Origin: Cyanobacteria bacterium M_surface_7_m2_040
GTDB lineage: Bacteria > Cyanobacteriota > Cyanobacteriia > PCC-6307 > Cyanobiaceae
Length of the DNA stretch: 8,527 bases
Assembly (NCBI GenBank): GCA_016882555.1
Contig: VGPQ01000043.1
Coordinates: forward strand, 1-8,527
Reading direction: 5' to 3'
Shown here in pieces: positions 1 through 6,254 of this stretch. The position numbers and the translations under genes are program-made. Numbering within the stretch: the stretch's first letter is position 1; each line of letters starts with the position of its first letter. The notes below the pieces were generated by a model. It was not told the DNA's origin. It was given only the letters and a program-made list of their open reading frames with translations, and ran no database searches.

Positions 1-84
1 CGGCAGTTGAGGCTGCGCGCGGTGCCGTTGCCGCTCAGCAGCAATGGTGAAGGCGGGGCGGTGATCATGGTGACTCGATTCTGA
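1..84 (+). CDS. C-terminal end of an unidentified protein (partial)
   Basis: The window opens inside a + strand reading frame (frame 1) that stays open from base 1 to the TGA at 82-84. It gives 27 residues beginning RQLRLRAVPLPLSS and ending GGAVIMVTRF. The alternation of charged and hydrophobic residues, with VPLPL and AVIMVT stretches, looks like paired beta strands at the end of a domain. The codon use is G/C-rich like the neighbours, which supports real coding. It ends 12 bases before the DUF1823 start, so the two genes could be co-transcribed. I do not recognise the family. The tail of a sensory or a methyltransferase-like domain would fit loosely, but 27 residues are too few to decide. 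Confidence 0.5.
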   Translation, partial: RQLRLRAVPLPLSSNGEGGAVIMVTRF

Positions 85-96
85 GACTCCAGGCCG

Positions 97-576
97 ATGG
101 CGCTTGCACAGGACGCCGCCACCCCCATTCCCTACCCCCTGAGCCGGGCGCTTCTGGAGGCGGTGCTGGCCGACCGCGTGAGCGATCGCTTCGTGTGTGA
201 GCTGATCTGGCCGCGCCTGGGATACGCGCCCGATGGCTCGGGCACCTGGAGCGCGGGCCCGGCTGCGAGCGACGCCTGGCGGGAGCCCTTCCCCGCGGAG
301 CCCCAGTTCATCGCCCAGCGGCCGCCGAGTGTGGCGCTCACCCGCTCGATCGCCAAGCAGCACAAACAGCTGCTCAAGCAGCAGCTGGGCTTTGGCGGCT
401 ACACCATTGGCGAGCTCTACCCACGCCGCACCCGCCGTGCCACGGCTGTGAACTGGCTGCTGGCGCATCTGGCCGAGCGCGGCGAGCCCCTGCCCGAGAG
501 CGGACCGCTGCCGCCGCTGCAGGCGGTGCCGGCCGACCCGGTGGCGGGGCACCCGGGTGATCTGCCGGTGAGCTGA
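97..576 (+). CDS. DUF1823 family protein
   Basis: A 159-residue soluble protein with no membrane segment or signal peptide. I recognise it from memory as the cyanobacterial DUF1823 family, whose function is not known. The family-like core runs from about residue 13 to 130. It includes DRFVCELIWPRLGY (31-43), a variable Gly/Ser/Trp stretch (46-62), an aromatic/proline segment WREPFPAEPQFIAQRPPSVAL (61-81 region), a basic helix around KQHKQLLKQQLGF (88-99) and GELYPRRTRRATAVNWLLAHL (105-125 region). The last 30 residues are proline-rich and probably disordered. The ATG at 97 leaves about a dozen residues ahead of the conserved core. No strong Shine-Dalgarno sequence is visible, which is common in this lineage. 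It lies 12 bases after the preceding fragment and is convergent with the membrane protein at 595-1425. The family call rests on memory, not a search. Confidence 0.75.
   Translation: MALAQDAATPIPYPLSRALLEAVLADRVSDRFVCELIWPRLGYAPDGSGTWSAGPAASDAWREPFPAEPQFIAQRPPSVALTRSIAKQHKQLLKQQLGFGGYTIGELYPRRTRRATAVNWLLAHLAERGEPLPESGPLPPLQAVPADPVAGHPGDLPVS
182..189. repeat. HIP1 palindrome GCGATCGC
   Basis: This is a perfect copy of the 8-base Highly Iterated Palindrome that is over-represented in many cyanobacterial genomes. It lies inside the DUF1823 gene and supports a cyanobacterial origin. It has no gene-specific meaning. Confidence 0.8.
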
Positions 577-594
577 GGCCGTCGCTGCCGTGCT

Positions 595-1425
595 TTACCG
601 CCGCCGGTGGCGCACCAGGGTTGCGTTCTGATCTGTGGCGCCGCGCCGGCTGCGGGCCCGCTGTGCCGACGCCTGGGGGCGCCGCTTGCCCAGCACCCCG
701 GCGATCATGATCGCGATGTAGAGCTGACCGGTCACGGTGATCACGGTGGCGGCGATCTGAACGCTCAGGTGATCGAGCTTCAGCACCGGGCTGCCCAGGG
801 TGGTGAGGCAGCCGAAGGCCGCTCCCAGCACGGTGGGGGCGTGGGCGATGCCCGGCGGCAGGCCGTTGGGGCTGGCGGGCAGGTTGAAGGCGGCCGGTTC
901 CAGCACCAGCAGAGAGTTGAGGGCGATGCCGCCGGCAAAGCCCACCAGCAGATAGCCGGCCGCGGCGCCCATCAGCACCGGCCCGGTGAACAGGGGTTCA
1001 TCAGCCAGGGCATTGACCAGGCCCCACAGCATCTGCAGGATCAGCACCAGCCACACCACCAGATGGGGGGCGCTGAGCTGCACCGCCAGTGCAGGGTTGA
1101 GCTGCAGGGCGCACTGCCACACCACCTCCATGGCGAGGCACAGGAGCCAGCCGATCACCATCACCCGCCGCCTGCGCAACGCCAGCTGAATGCGGTGTTG
1201 CAGCAGCCCAGGCACCGAGGAGCTCTCGCCGATCTGCAGGCGGTTCTGCGGCAGCAGCGGCGAATCGCGCCACACCTTCACCGCTGTGATCACCAGATAG
1301 ACCAGGCCCACCAGTCTGGGAGCGCGTTGCAGGGCGCTGAGGCTGACCAGGGCCAGCACCTCCACCGCCAGCAGGGCCCGGTAGTACTGGTGATGCTGGT
1401 GCAGCAGTCGAAGGATGAAGCCCAC
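595..1425 (-). CDS. Potassium-channel-like membrane protein lacking a canonical selectivity filter
   Basis: A 276-residue integral membrane protein. Hydrophobic segments lie at about 16-34, 36-50, 87-106, 120-138, 150-175 and 222-246, giving roughly six helices. The end of the hydrophobic core looks like the pore module of two-TM/Ion_trans_2 channels: a pore-helix-like stretch [10 protein letters not shown] (202-211) followed by a final helix ending [18 protein letters not shown]. Canonical cyanobacterial channels have TTLGYGD followed by a similar ATGQLY helix. Here the residues after TTLG are [10 protein letters not shown], so the GYG filter is absent. The protein may be a non-conducting relative, a regulatory subunit or a pore of altered selectivity. 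The C-terminal tail (247-276) is very basic. GTG at 1425 is the first usual start after the upstream in-frame TGA (1459-1461), but the only good Shine-Dalgarno sequence (GAGGAGGG, 1453-1460) is too far upstream for it. The gene is convergent with DUF1823 and divergent from der. Confidence 0.7.
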   Translation of the reverse strand: MGFILRLLHQHHQYYRALLAVEVLALVSLSALQRAPRLVGLVYLVITAVKVWRDSPLLPQNRLQIGESSSVPGLLQHRIQLALRRRRVMVIGWLLCLAMEVVWQCALQLNPALAVQLSAPHLVVWLVLILQMLWGLVNALADEPLFTGPVLMGAAAGYLLVGFAGGIALNSLLVLEPAAFNLPASPNGLPPGIAHAPTVLGAAFGCLTTLGSPVLKLDHLSVQIAATVITVTGQLYIAIMIAGVLGKRRPQASAQRARSRRGATDQNATLVRHRRR

Positions 1426-1508
1426 GGCGATGGCACAGCCCTGCGCCAGGATCCCTCCTCAAGAGCCGGCCTGTAAGGTCAAGTCAGGACAGACGTTGCA
1501 ATAAGGGC
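1426..1508. promoter_or_regulatory. Divergent spacer between channel-like gene and der
   Basis: These 83 bases are the only place where promoters for both the - strand membrane gene and the + strand der operon can sit within the window. On the - strand, TTGACC (complement of 1480-1485 region) resembles a -35 element, and GAGGAGGG (1453-1460) is a strong Shine-Dalgarno match. On the + strand, CAATAAGGG directly precedes the TTG start of der, and AAGGG there can act as a weak ribosome binding site. No clear -10/-35 pair at standard spacing stands out, and no GTA-N8-TAC NtcA box is present. The call is positional. Confidence 0.35.
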
Positions 1509-2873
1509 TTGGCGCTTCCGGTTGTGGCCATCATCGGCCGCCCCAATGTGGGCAAATCGACGCTGGTGAATCGGCTGTGCCGCAGCCGTGAGGCGATCGT
1601 GCACGACCAACCGGGCGTCACCCGCGATCGCACCTATCAGGAGGGGTTCTGGCGCGACCGCAGCTTCAAGGTGGTCGACACCGGCGGCCTGGTGTTTGAC
1701 GACGACAGCGAGTTTCTGCCCGAGATCCGCGAGCAGGCCAACCTGGCGCTGGCCGAGGCTGCGGTGGCCCTGGTGATCGTCGACGGGCAGCAGGGCTGCA
1801 CGGCGGCCGATGAGGCGATCGCCACCTGGTTGCGGGGCCACAAGCTGCCGGTGCTGCTGGCCGTCAACAAGTGCGAATCGCCCGAGGCGGGCCTGGCGAT
1901 GGCGGCCGAGTTCTGGGGCCTGGGGCTGGGGGAGCCGCACCCGATCTCGGCGATCCATGGCGCCGGCACCGGCGATCTGCTCGATCAGGTGGTCGGCCGT
2001 CTGCCGCCCGGCAGCGAGCAGGAGGGTGAGGAGCCGATTCACATGGCGATCATCGGCCGGCCCAACGTCGGCAAATCGAGCCTGCTCAACGCCATCTGCG
2101 GTGAGCAGCGGGCGATCGTGAGCCCGATCCGCGGCACCACCCGCGACACCATCGACACCACGGTGGAGCGCGAGAACAAGACCTGGAAGATCCTCGACAC
2201 CGCCGGCATCCGCCGCAAGCGCTCGGTCAACTACGGCCCTGAGTTCTTCGGCATCAACCGCAGTTTCAAGGCGATCGAGCGCAGCGATGTGTGCGTGCTG
2301 GTGATCGACGCCCTCGACGGCGTCACCGAGCAGGACCAGCGCCTGGCGGGACGCATCGAGGAGGACGGCCGCGCCTGTGTGGTCGTCGTCAACAAGTGGG
2401 ATGCGATCGACAAGGATTCCCACACCATGCCGGCGATGGAAAAGGAGCTGCGCGCCAAGCTCTATTTCCTCGACTGGGCACCGATGCTGTTCACCTCGGC
2501 GCTCACCGGCCAGCGGGTGCAGAGCGTCTTTGCCCTGGCGCTGCTGGCGGTGGAGCAGCACCGCCGCCGGGTGAGCACCTCGGTGGTCAATGAAGTGCTC
2601 ACCGAGGCCCTGAGCTGGCGCACACCGCCCGCCAGCCGCGGCGGCCGCCAGGGCAAGCTGTACTACGGCACCCAGGTGGCCACGCGGCCGCCCAGCTTCA
2701 CGTTGTTTGTGAACGATCCGAAGCTGTTTGGTGACACCTACCGCCGCTATGTGGAGCGTCAGATCCGCGAGAGTCTGGGCTTTGAAGGCTCCCCCATCAA
2801 ACTGTTCTGGCGGGGCAAGCAGCAGCGCGACGCCGAGCGCGACCTGGCGCGGCAGGCCAGCCGCGGGCGCTGA
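1509..2873 (+). CDS. der: Ribosome-assembly GTPase Der (EngA)
   Basis: Der is an essential GTPase needed for maturation of the 50S ribosomal subunit. It is a cytosolic protein with two tandem G domains and a C-terminal KH-like domain. All parts are visible. Domain 1 has GRPNVGKS (10-17), GVTRD with the switch Thr (36-40), DTGG (57-60) and NKCE (120-123). Domain 2 has GRPNVGKS (183-190), GTTRD (209-213), DTAG (230-233), NKWD (295-298) and SAL (330-332). The KH-like region spans about 355-437, ending [11 protein letters not shown]. The length of 454 residues is typical. The start is TTG at 1509: it yields [17 protein letters not shown], the usual cyanobacterial N-terminus, no in-frame ATG or GTG lies just upstream, and AAGGG is 3 bases before it. 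It is the first gene of the + strand run, 21 bases ahead of cbiQ. Confidence 0.97.
   Translation: MALPVVAIIGRPNVGKSTLVNRLCRSREAIVHDQPGVTRDRTYQEGFWRDRSFKVVDTGGLVFDDDSEFLPEIREQANLALAEAAVALVIVDGQQGCTAADEAIATWLRGHKLPVLLAVNKCESPEAGLAMAAEFWGLGLGEPHPISAIHGAGTGDLLDQVVGRLPPGSEQEGEEPIHMAIIGRPNVGKSSLLNAICGEQRAIVSPIRGTTRDTIDTTVERENKTWKILDTAGIRRKRSVNYGPEFFGINRSFKAIERSDVCVLVIDALDGVTEQDQRLAGRIEEDGRACVVVVNKWDAIDKDSHTMPAMEKELRAKLYFLDWAPMLFTSALTGQRVQSVFALALLAVEQHRRRVSTSVVNEVLTEALSWRTPPASRGGRQGKLYYGTQVATRPPSFTLFVNDPKLFGDTYRRYVERQIRESLGFEGSPIKLFWRGKQQRDAERDLARQASRGR
1624..1631. repeat. HIP1 palindrome GCGATCGC
   Basis: A perfect HIP1 octamer inside der, in the codons for the switch I region (TRDRT) of the first G domain. 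It is a lineage marker only. Confidence 0.8.
1815..1822. repeat. HIP1 palindrome GCGATCGC
   Basis: A perfect HIP1 octamer inside der, at the codons for EAIAT before the NKCE motif. It is the third copy in 8.5 kb. A given 8-mer would be expected about once per 65 kb at equal base frequencies, so the density fits a HIP1-bearing cyanobacterium. Confidence 0.8.
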
Positions 2874-2894
2874 GCAGCCGGGGATGGAGCGCTG

Positions 2895-3809
2895 ATGGAC
2901 TGGCTGCGTCAGCTGCCGATCGGCCAGTACGTCGATGGCACCGGCGGTTGGCTACGCCGGCTGGATCCGCGCCTGAAGCTGGCCTGGACCCTGGCCTTTC
3001 TGCTGACGCCGATTCTGGCCGGGCCGCTGTGGCGCCTGGCCCTGGTGGCCCTGCTGCTGCTGCTCACGGCGTGCAGCGGCCTGCCGGCGCGGCTGTGGGC
3101 CAAGGGGGTGTCGCTGCTGCTGCTGGTGGCCCTGGCGGTGGGGGTGCTGGCGGCCGTGCTGCCCACCGGCTCGCTGCCGGCGCCGCCGTTGCAGCGCCCG
3201 CCGGCTGAGCTGCGGCTGGAGCCGGGCATGCCCCAGAGCCCGCCGCCCAGCAGCAGCGGCGCCAGCTGGGAGCTGTGGCGCTTCGGCCCCCTGCAGGTGA
3301 CGCGGCGCTCGCTGGAGCTGGGCATCAGCGGCGGCACCCTGCTGTTCACCCTGGTGCACAGTGCCAACCTGATGCTGCTGAGCACCCCGCCCGAGCAGCT
3401 GGTGTGGGCGATCAGCTGGTGGATCGCGCCGCTCGAACGGCTGGGGCTGCCGGTGCAGCGGCTGGGATTCACGCTGCTGCTGGCGCTGCGCTTTCTGCCC
3501 CTGGTGCAGGAGGAACTGCAGAACCTGCTGCGCGCCCTGGCCACCCGGGCGGTGGTGCTCAAGCGTCTGGGCTGGAAGGGGGGGCTGGGCCTGTTGCTGG
3601 CAGTGGGCGAGCGGCTGCTGGCCAATGTGCTGCTGCGGGCCGAGCAGGGGGCCGATGCCCTGCTTGCACGGGGCGGCTGCACCCTCGATCCGCGCGACCT
3701 GCGGGTGGGCGCGGTCGACGCCGCTGGCGCCGCCGGGCCCATGAATGGCACCGCCGGGGCGGTGCTGCTGGTCCTGCTGTTGTTGCGCTGGAAAGTCGGT
3801 GATCTTTAA
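2895..3809 (+). CDS. cbiQ: ECF transporter T component (CbiQ/EcfT family)
   Basis: This is the membrane coupling subunit of an energy-coupling-factor transporter. In such systems the T protein links two ATPases to a substrate-binding S component for vitamin or metal uptake. The 304 residues contain LDPRLKLAWTLAF (23-35), characteristic of the family start, hydrophobic helices at about 28-58, 70-90, 147-163 and 186-203, and the family motif LRFLPLVQEEL (198-208). The first coupling motif position reads ATRAV (216-220) instead of ARG, while the second is intact as LLARG (256-260). A proline-rich loop lies at 94-122 and a last hydrophobic helix at 286-298. ATG at 2895 has GGAG six bases upstream. 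It follows der by 21 bases. No S component or ATPase gene is in the window, so the substrate cannot be inferred and the symbol denotes family only. Confidence 0.88.
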   Translation: MDWLRQLPIGQYVDGTGGWLRRLDPRLKLAWTLAFLLTPILAGPLWRLALVALLLLLTACSGLPARLWAKGVSLLLLVALAVGVLAAVLPTGSLPAPPLQRPPAELRLEPGMPQSPPPSSSGASWELWRFGPLQVTRRSLELGISGGTLLFTLVHSANLMLLSTPPEQLVWAISWWIAPLERLGLPVQRLGFTLLLALRFLPLVQEELQNLLRALATRAVVLKRLGWKGGLGLLLAVGERLLANVLLRAEQGADALLARGGCTLDPRDLRVGAVDAAGAAGPMNGTAGAVLLVLLLLRWKVGDL

Positions 3810-3856
3810 TGGCATTGAGTGGCAGGCGCGCCGGCGCCCTGGCTTTTGAGCGCTGA
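3809..3856 (+). other. Possible 15-codon coupling mini-ORF between cbiQ and pipX
   Basis: An ATG at 3809-3811 overlaps the cbiQ stop codon (TAATG). It opens a 15-codon frame (MALSGRRAGALAFER) whose TGA at 3854-3856 lies just past the preferred TTG start of pipX at 3846. A ribosome finishing cbiQ could restart here and be delivered onto the pipX start by termination-reinitiation. The peptide itself shows no recognisable feature. This is an arrangement seen in the sequence; a regulatory role is inference and chance is a real alternative. Confidence 0.25.
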
Positions 3857-4112
3857 GCGTTATCTCAACCACCCCACCTTCGGGATGCTCTATCGGGTGT
3901 CGCCCGCTGGAGAGGGAAAGGATCTGTTTGCCACGCTCTATGCCCAGCGCATCTTTTTTGTGGTCACCCTGCAGGATCGCGGCGCCACTTTTGAGGTGAT
4001 TCCGCTGATGGATGCGCGCCACCTCGCCGAACAGAATCTGGCCCGCTCCCGCCGCGAAGGCCCCGAGGTGCACGCCCAGTGGCGGCAGGTGTTTGACCAG
4101 ACCTTCCTCTGA
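3846..4112 (+). CDS. pipX: PipX, PII-interacting NtcA co-activator
   Basis: PipX is a small cyanobacterial protein that binds either the nitrogen sensor PII or the transcription factor NtcA with 2-oxoglutarate, boosting nitrogen-regulated transcription. The translated product has the hallmark YLNHPTFG, then LYAQRIFFVVT of the Tudor-like fold, and an Arg-rich helical C-terminus. With TTG at 3846 as start the protein is 88 residues, close to the usual 89. Residues also fall at the positions known in Synechococcus elongatus PipX: E4, Y6, Y16, Y32, Q34 and R35. A GTG at 3819 would add nine residues (VAGAPAPWL region) with no family counterpart, so I prefer TTG; neither start has a clear Shine-Dalgarno. 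pipX is followed after 11 bases by pipY, the conserved partner gene. Confidence 0.93.
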   Translation: MSAERYLNHPTFGMLYRVSPAGEGKDLFATLYAQRIFFVVTLQDRGATFEVIPLMDARHLAEQNLARSRREGPEVHAQWRQVFDQTFL

Positions 4113-4123
4113 GCACCGACGCC

Positions 4124-4792
4124 ATGGTCGCTGAGCCAGACGGCGATCTGCAGGGGCGCTTGCAGGAGCGTCTGCAGGCGATCCGGGCGGAGCTGCCGGC
4201 CCACACCCGCCTGCTGGCCGTCAGCAAGGGCCAGAGCGCCGCAGCGATCCGGCAGGCCGTGGCCCTGGGCCAGCGCAGCTTCGGCGAGAGCCGTCTGCAG
4301 GAGGCGCAGGCCAAGCAGCGGGAGTTGGCCGATCTGGAGCCCCTCGACTGGCATTTCATCGGCCGTCTGCAGGCCAACAAAGTGCGGCCGGTGCTGCGCG
4401 CCTTTGGCACGATTCATGTGATCGACAGTCTGGCCCTGGCCCAGCGCGTGCAGCGCATTGCCGCCGACGAGGGGCTGGCGCCGCGGGTGCTGTTTCAGGT
4501 CAAGTTCAGGCCTGATGCCGCCAAGGGGGGCTTCAGCGTGGCCGAGCTGCAGCAGCTGTGGCCCCAGCTGCGCGAGCTCGCTCCCGCCCTGCCGGTGGGC
4601 TTGATGACGATCACGCCGCTGGGCCTCGGTCCGGCCGACTCGGCGGCGGTGTTTGCGGAGTGCCGCGCGCTGGCCGATGCCCTGTCGCTGCCCGAGTGCT
4701 CGATGGGCATGAGTGGCGACTGGCGCATGGCCGGGGCGGCTGGCAGCAGCTGGGTGCGGATCGGCAGTGCTCTGTTTGGACAACGCGTTTGA
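4124..4792 (+). CDS. pipY: PipY, PLP-binding YggS/PLPHP family protein
   Basis: PipY belongs to the COG0325 family (YggS, human PLPHP). These are single-domain type III TIM-barrel proteins that bind pyridoxal phosphate, have no known catalysis, and influence PLP and amino/keto acid balance. The expected landmarks are present: LLAVSKG with the Schiff-base Lys35, FGESRLQEA (53-61), DWHFIGRLQANK (75-86), a Gly-Leu-Met-Thr strand GLMTITPLGL (159-168), and the phosphate-binding end SMGMSGDW (193-200) with VRIGSALFG (211-219). Length is 222 residues, normal for the family. The ATG at 4124 is 11 bases after the pipX stop, consistent with co-transcription; the pipX-pipY pair is well established in cyanobacteria. 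The product probably works in the same nitrogen/carbon signalling network as PipX. Confidence 0.94.
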   Translation: MVAEPDGDLQGRLQERLQAIRAELPAHTRLLAVSKGQSAAAIRQAVALGQRSFGESRLQEAQAKQRELADLEPLDWHFIGRLQANKVRPVLRAFGTIHVIDSLALAQRVQRIAADEGLAPRVLFQVKFRPDAAKGGFSVAELQQLWPQLRELAPALPVGLMTITPLGLGPADSAAVFAECRALADALSLPECSMGMSGDWRMAGAAGSSWVRIGSALFGQRV

Positions 4793-4804
4793 ATCGGGCC
4801 TGGA

Positions 4805-4843
4805 AACCCTTGCCTCGCTTCAGCTGAGGCGCTATTCAGGGTT
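4805..4843 (+). promoter_or_regulatory. Nested inverted repeat in the pipY-sepF spacer
   Basis: Two inverted repeats are nested. The outer pair is AACCCT (4805-4810) with AGGGTT (4838-4843). The inner pair is GCCTC (4812-4816) with GAGGC (4826-4830), leaving a nine-base loop. In RNA this would form a stem interrupted by an asymmetric bulge. There is no run of T after it, so it is not a typical intrinsic terminator. It lies 23 bases ahead of the sepF GTG and may act in the sepF leader or mark a processing or operator site. The function is unknown. Confidence 0.4.
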
Positions 4844-4866
4844 CAAGGACCATTGAGGTTGTCTTC

Positions 4867-5430
4867 GTGTCGTTGTTCTCCCGCCTGCGTGCCGTCGTCT
4901 CTGGCGATGACTACTACGACGGCGAATTTGATGACGAGCTCGACTACGACGGCGGCGATCTGAACGACCCAGCGCCGGTGGCCAATGCCAATGCCTTGGT
5001 TCCCTTCAGTGACTTCAAGGCCGACGATCCCTTTGCCGGCACCAATGTGATCGGCATGCCGGGCCTGTCCAATGCCACGGCCGAGGTGGCCTTGATGGAG
5101 CCCCGCAGTTTCGATGAGATGCCCCGCGCGATCCAGGCCCTGCGCGAACGCAAGACCGTGATCCTCAATCTGACGATGATGGATCCCGACCAGGCCCAGC
5201 GCGCCGTCGATTTCGTGGCCGGTGGCACCTTCGCCATCGACGGTCACCAGGAGCGGGTGGGCGAAAGCATCTTCCTGTTTGCCCCCAGCTGCGTCACGGT
5301 CACCACCAGCGGCGGCGAGGAATCGGCCTCCCCCACCATGGTGACCCAGCCCAGCACAACGCTCAGCGATCCCCAGGAGGCTGCGCCCAGCCCGGCCTGG
5401 GGCCGCCAGGAGATGGCCAGCGGCCTGTGA
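4867..5430 (+). CDS. sepF: Cell division protein SepF (Cdv2)
   Basis: SepF (Cdv2 in cyanobacteria) binds FtsZ and membrane and supports Z-ring assembly. The 187 residues follow the family plan: a short amphipathic N-terminal helix [11 protein letters not shown] for membrane contact, an acidic, tyrosine-containing linker (14-34), and the conserved SepF fold at about 77-145. The fold contains [17 protein letters not shown] (80-96), VILNLTMMD (98-106), [16 protein letters not shown] (111-126) and [12 protein letters not shown] (134-145). A disordered Ser/Pro/Gly tail follows. The GTG start at 4867 gives the standard MSLFSRLR beginning, with GAGG about nine bases upstream. The last four bases (GTGA) overlap the proC start, so translation of proC is probably coupled to sepF. 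sepF beside a YggS-family gene also occurs in the ylm cluster of Gram-positive bacteria. Confidence 0.95.
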   Translation: MSLFSRLRAVVSGDDYYDGEFDDELDYDGGDLNDPAPVANANALVPFSDFKADDPFAGTNVIGMPGLSNATAEVALMEPRSFDEMPRAIQALRERKTVILNLTMMDPDQAQRAVDFVAGGTFAIDGHQERVGESIFLFAPSCVTVTTSGGEESASPTMVTQPSTTLSDPQEAAPSPAWGRQEMASGL

Positions 5431-6227
5431 CGCCCTCGCTTGGGGTGATTGGCCTGGGCCGCATGGCCCAGGCCTTGCTGCGTCCCTGGTTGGAGCTGGG
5501 CCTGCTGCCGGCGGCGGGGGTGCAGGCGGTGGTGGCCAGCGCCACCTCGGCTGAGCGCCTGCGGCCCCAGCTGCCCTGCAACGTGAGCACCGACCCGGCA
5601 GCGGCCTGGGGGTGTGAGGTGGTGCTGCTGGCGGTGAAGCCCCAGCAGCTCGAGGCGGTGGCGGCAACGGCGGCGAGCGGCCGCCCAGGCCGACTGCTGG
5701 TGTCGGTGCTGGCCGGCGTCACCCTGGCGCGGCTCGAGCGGCTGTTTCCCAGCTGGCGCTGCGTGCGGGCCGTGCCCAACACCCCGGCCCTGGTGCGCGC
5801 CGGGCTCACCGGGCTCGCCTATGGCGCGGGCGTGGAGGCGGCAGAGCGGGCCTGGTTGGAGGCCCTGTTTGCCGCCGTGGGCGAGGTGCTGCCGCTGCCC
5901 GAGCCCCAGCTCGATGCCTTTCTGGCGCTCACCAGCAGCGGCCCGGCCTTCGTGGCCCTGGTGGCCGAGGCCATGGCCGACGGTGCCGTGGCCGCCGGCC
6001 TGCCCCGCGATCTGGCCCTGTGGCTCACGCCCCGAACGCTGGCCGGCACGGCAGCCCTGCTCGAGCAGCAGGGGCTCCACCCTGGCCAGCTCAAAGACAT
6101 GGTGAGCAGCCCGGGCGGCACCACCATCGCCGGCCTGCGCCAGTTGGAGCGCTCGGGGTTGCGGTCGGCGCTGATTGAAGCGGTGCTGGCCGCCGCCCAG
6201 CGCAGCCGGGAGCTGGCGGGGGGGTGA
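5427..6227 (+). CDS. proC: Pyrroline-5-carboxylate reductase
   Basis: ProC reduces 1-pyrroline-5-carboxylate to L-proline with NAD(P)H in the cytosol, the last step of proline synthesis. The 266-residue protein has an N-terminal Rossmann nucleotide site [12 protein letters not shown] (6-17), AVKPQQLE (69-76), and the family stretch [17 protein letters not shown] (114-130). The helical dimerisation and substrate domain includes [20 protein letters not shown] (169-188) and the signature region [20 protein letters not shown] (221-240). Length is normal and no catalytic landmark is missing. The GTG start at 5427 overlaps the sepF stop by four bases (GTGA), and it places the Rossmann strand five residues from the N-terminus as expected. 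It is the last gene of the + strand run and is convergent with plsY. Confidence 0.96.
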   Translation: MTPSLGVIGLGRMAQALLRPWLELGLLPAAGVQAVVASATSAERLRPQLPCNVSTDPAAAWGCEVVLLAVKPQQLEAVAATAASGRPGRLLVSVLAGVTLARLERLFPSWRCVRAVPNTPALVRAGLTGLAYGAGVEAAERAWLEALFAAVGEVLPLPEPQLDAFLALTSSGPAFVALVAEAMADGAVAAGLPRDLALWLTPRTLAGTAALLEQQGLHPGQLKDMVSSPGGTTIAGLRQLERSGLRSALIEAVLAAAQRSRELAGG

Positions 6228-6238
6228 CGGCCAGTTCA

Positions 6239-6253
6239 GCCTGCGGGGCAGGC
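6239..6253. terminator. Hairpin between convergent proC and plsY
   Basis: A perfect six-base inverted repeat, GCCTGC (6239-6244) and GCAGGC (6248-6253), encloses a three-base loop. It fills the 27-base gap between the proC stop and the plsY stop. Its position suits a bidirectional terminator or RNA 3'-end protector. No T-tract follows on either strand, so intrinsic termination is only a suggestion. Confidence 0.4.
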
Positions 6254-6254
6254 C

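Noticed and set aside
1..84. Assigning the first fragment to a sensory PAS domain or a methyltransferase
   Set aside because: The beta-strand-like tail would fit several folds, and 27 residues carry no diagnostic motif, so I left it unnamed.
577..620. A terminator hairpin between the convergent DUF1823 and channel-like genes
   Set aside because: Only short imperfect G/C pairings (around CGCC and GGCG) exist, with no T-tract, which is not above what this base composition gives by chance.
607..1476. A 289-codon + strand frame opposite the channel-like gene
   Set aside because: The product is dominated by His, Gln and Gly as expected from the complement of a Leu/Val-rich membrane gene. The - strand reading has clear membrane segments and a channel-like end.
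1536..2085. Repeated DNA at the two GRPNVGKS sites as a possible recombination repeat
   Set aside because: The similarity comes from the two homologous G domains that define Der and is not a separate repeat element.
1479..2561. A 360-codon open frame on the - strand opposite der
   Set aside because: Der is unmistakable on the + strand. The antisense product shows no family feature and runs through the complements of both GTPase domains.
2952..4073. A 373-codon open frame on the - strand opposite cbiQ and pipX
   Set aside because: It is rich in Gln, His, Gly and Arg without hydrophobic core or known motif. Long antisense frames are expected opposite very G/C-rich genes, and the + strand genes are certain.
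4793..4866. An NtcA binding site (GTA-N8-TAC) near pipX or sepF
   Set aside because: I looked for this pattern in the pipX upstream region, in this spacer and in the der upstream spacer and found none.
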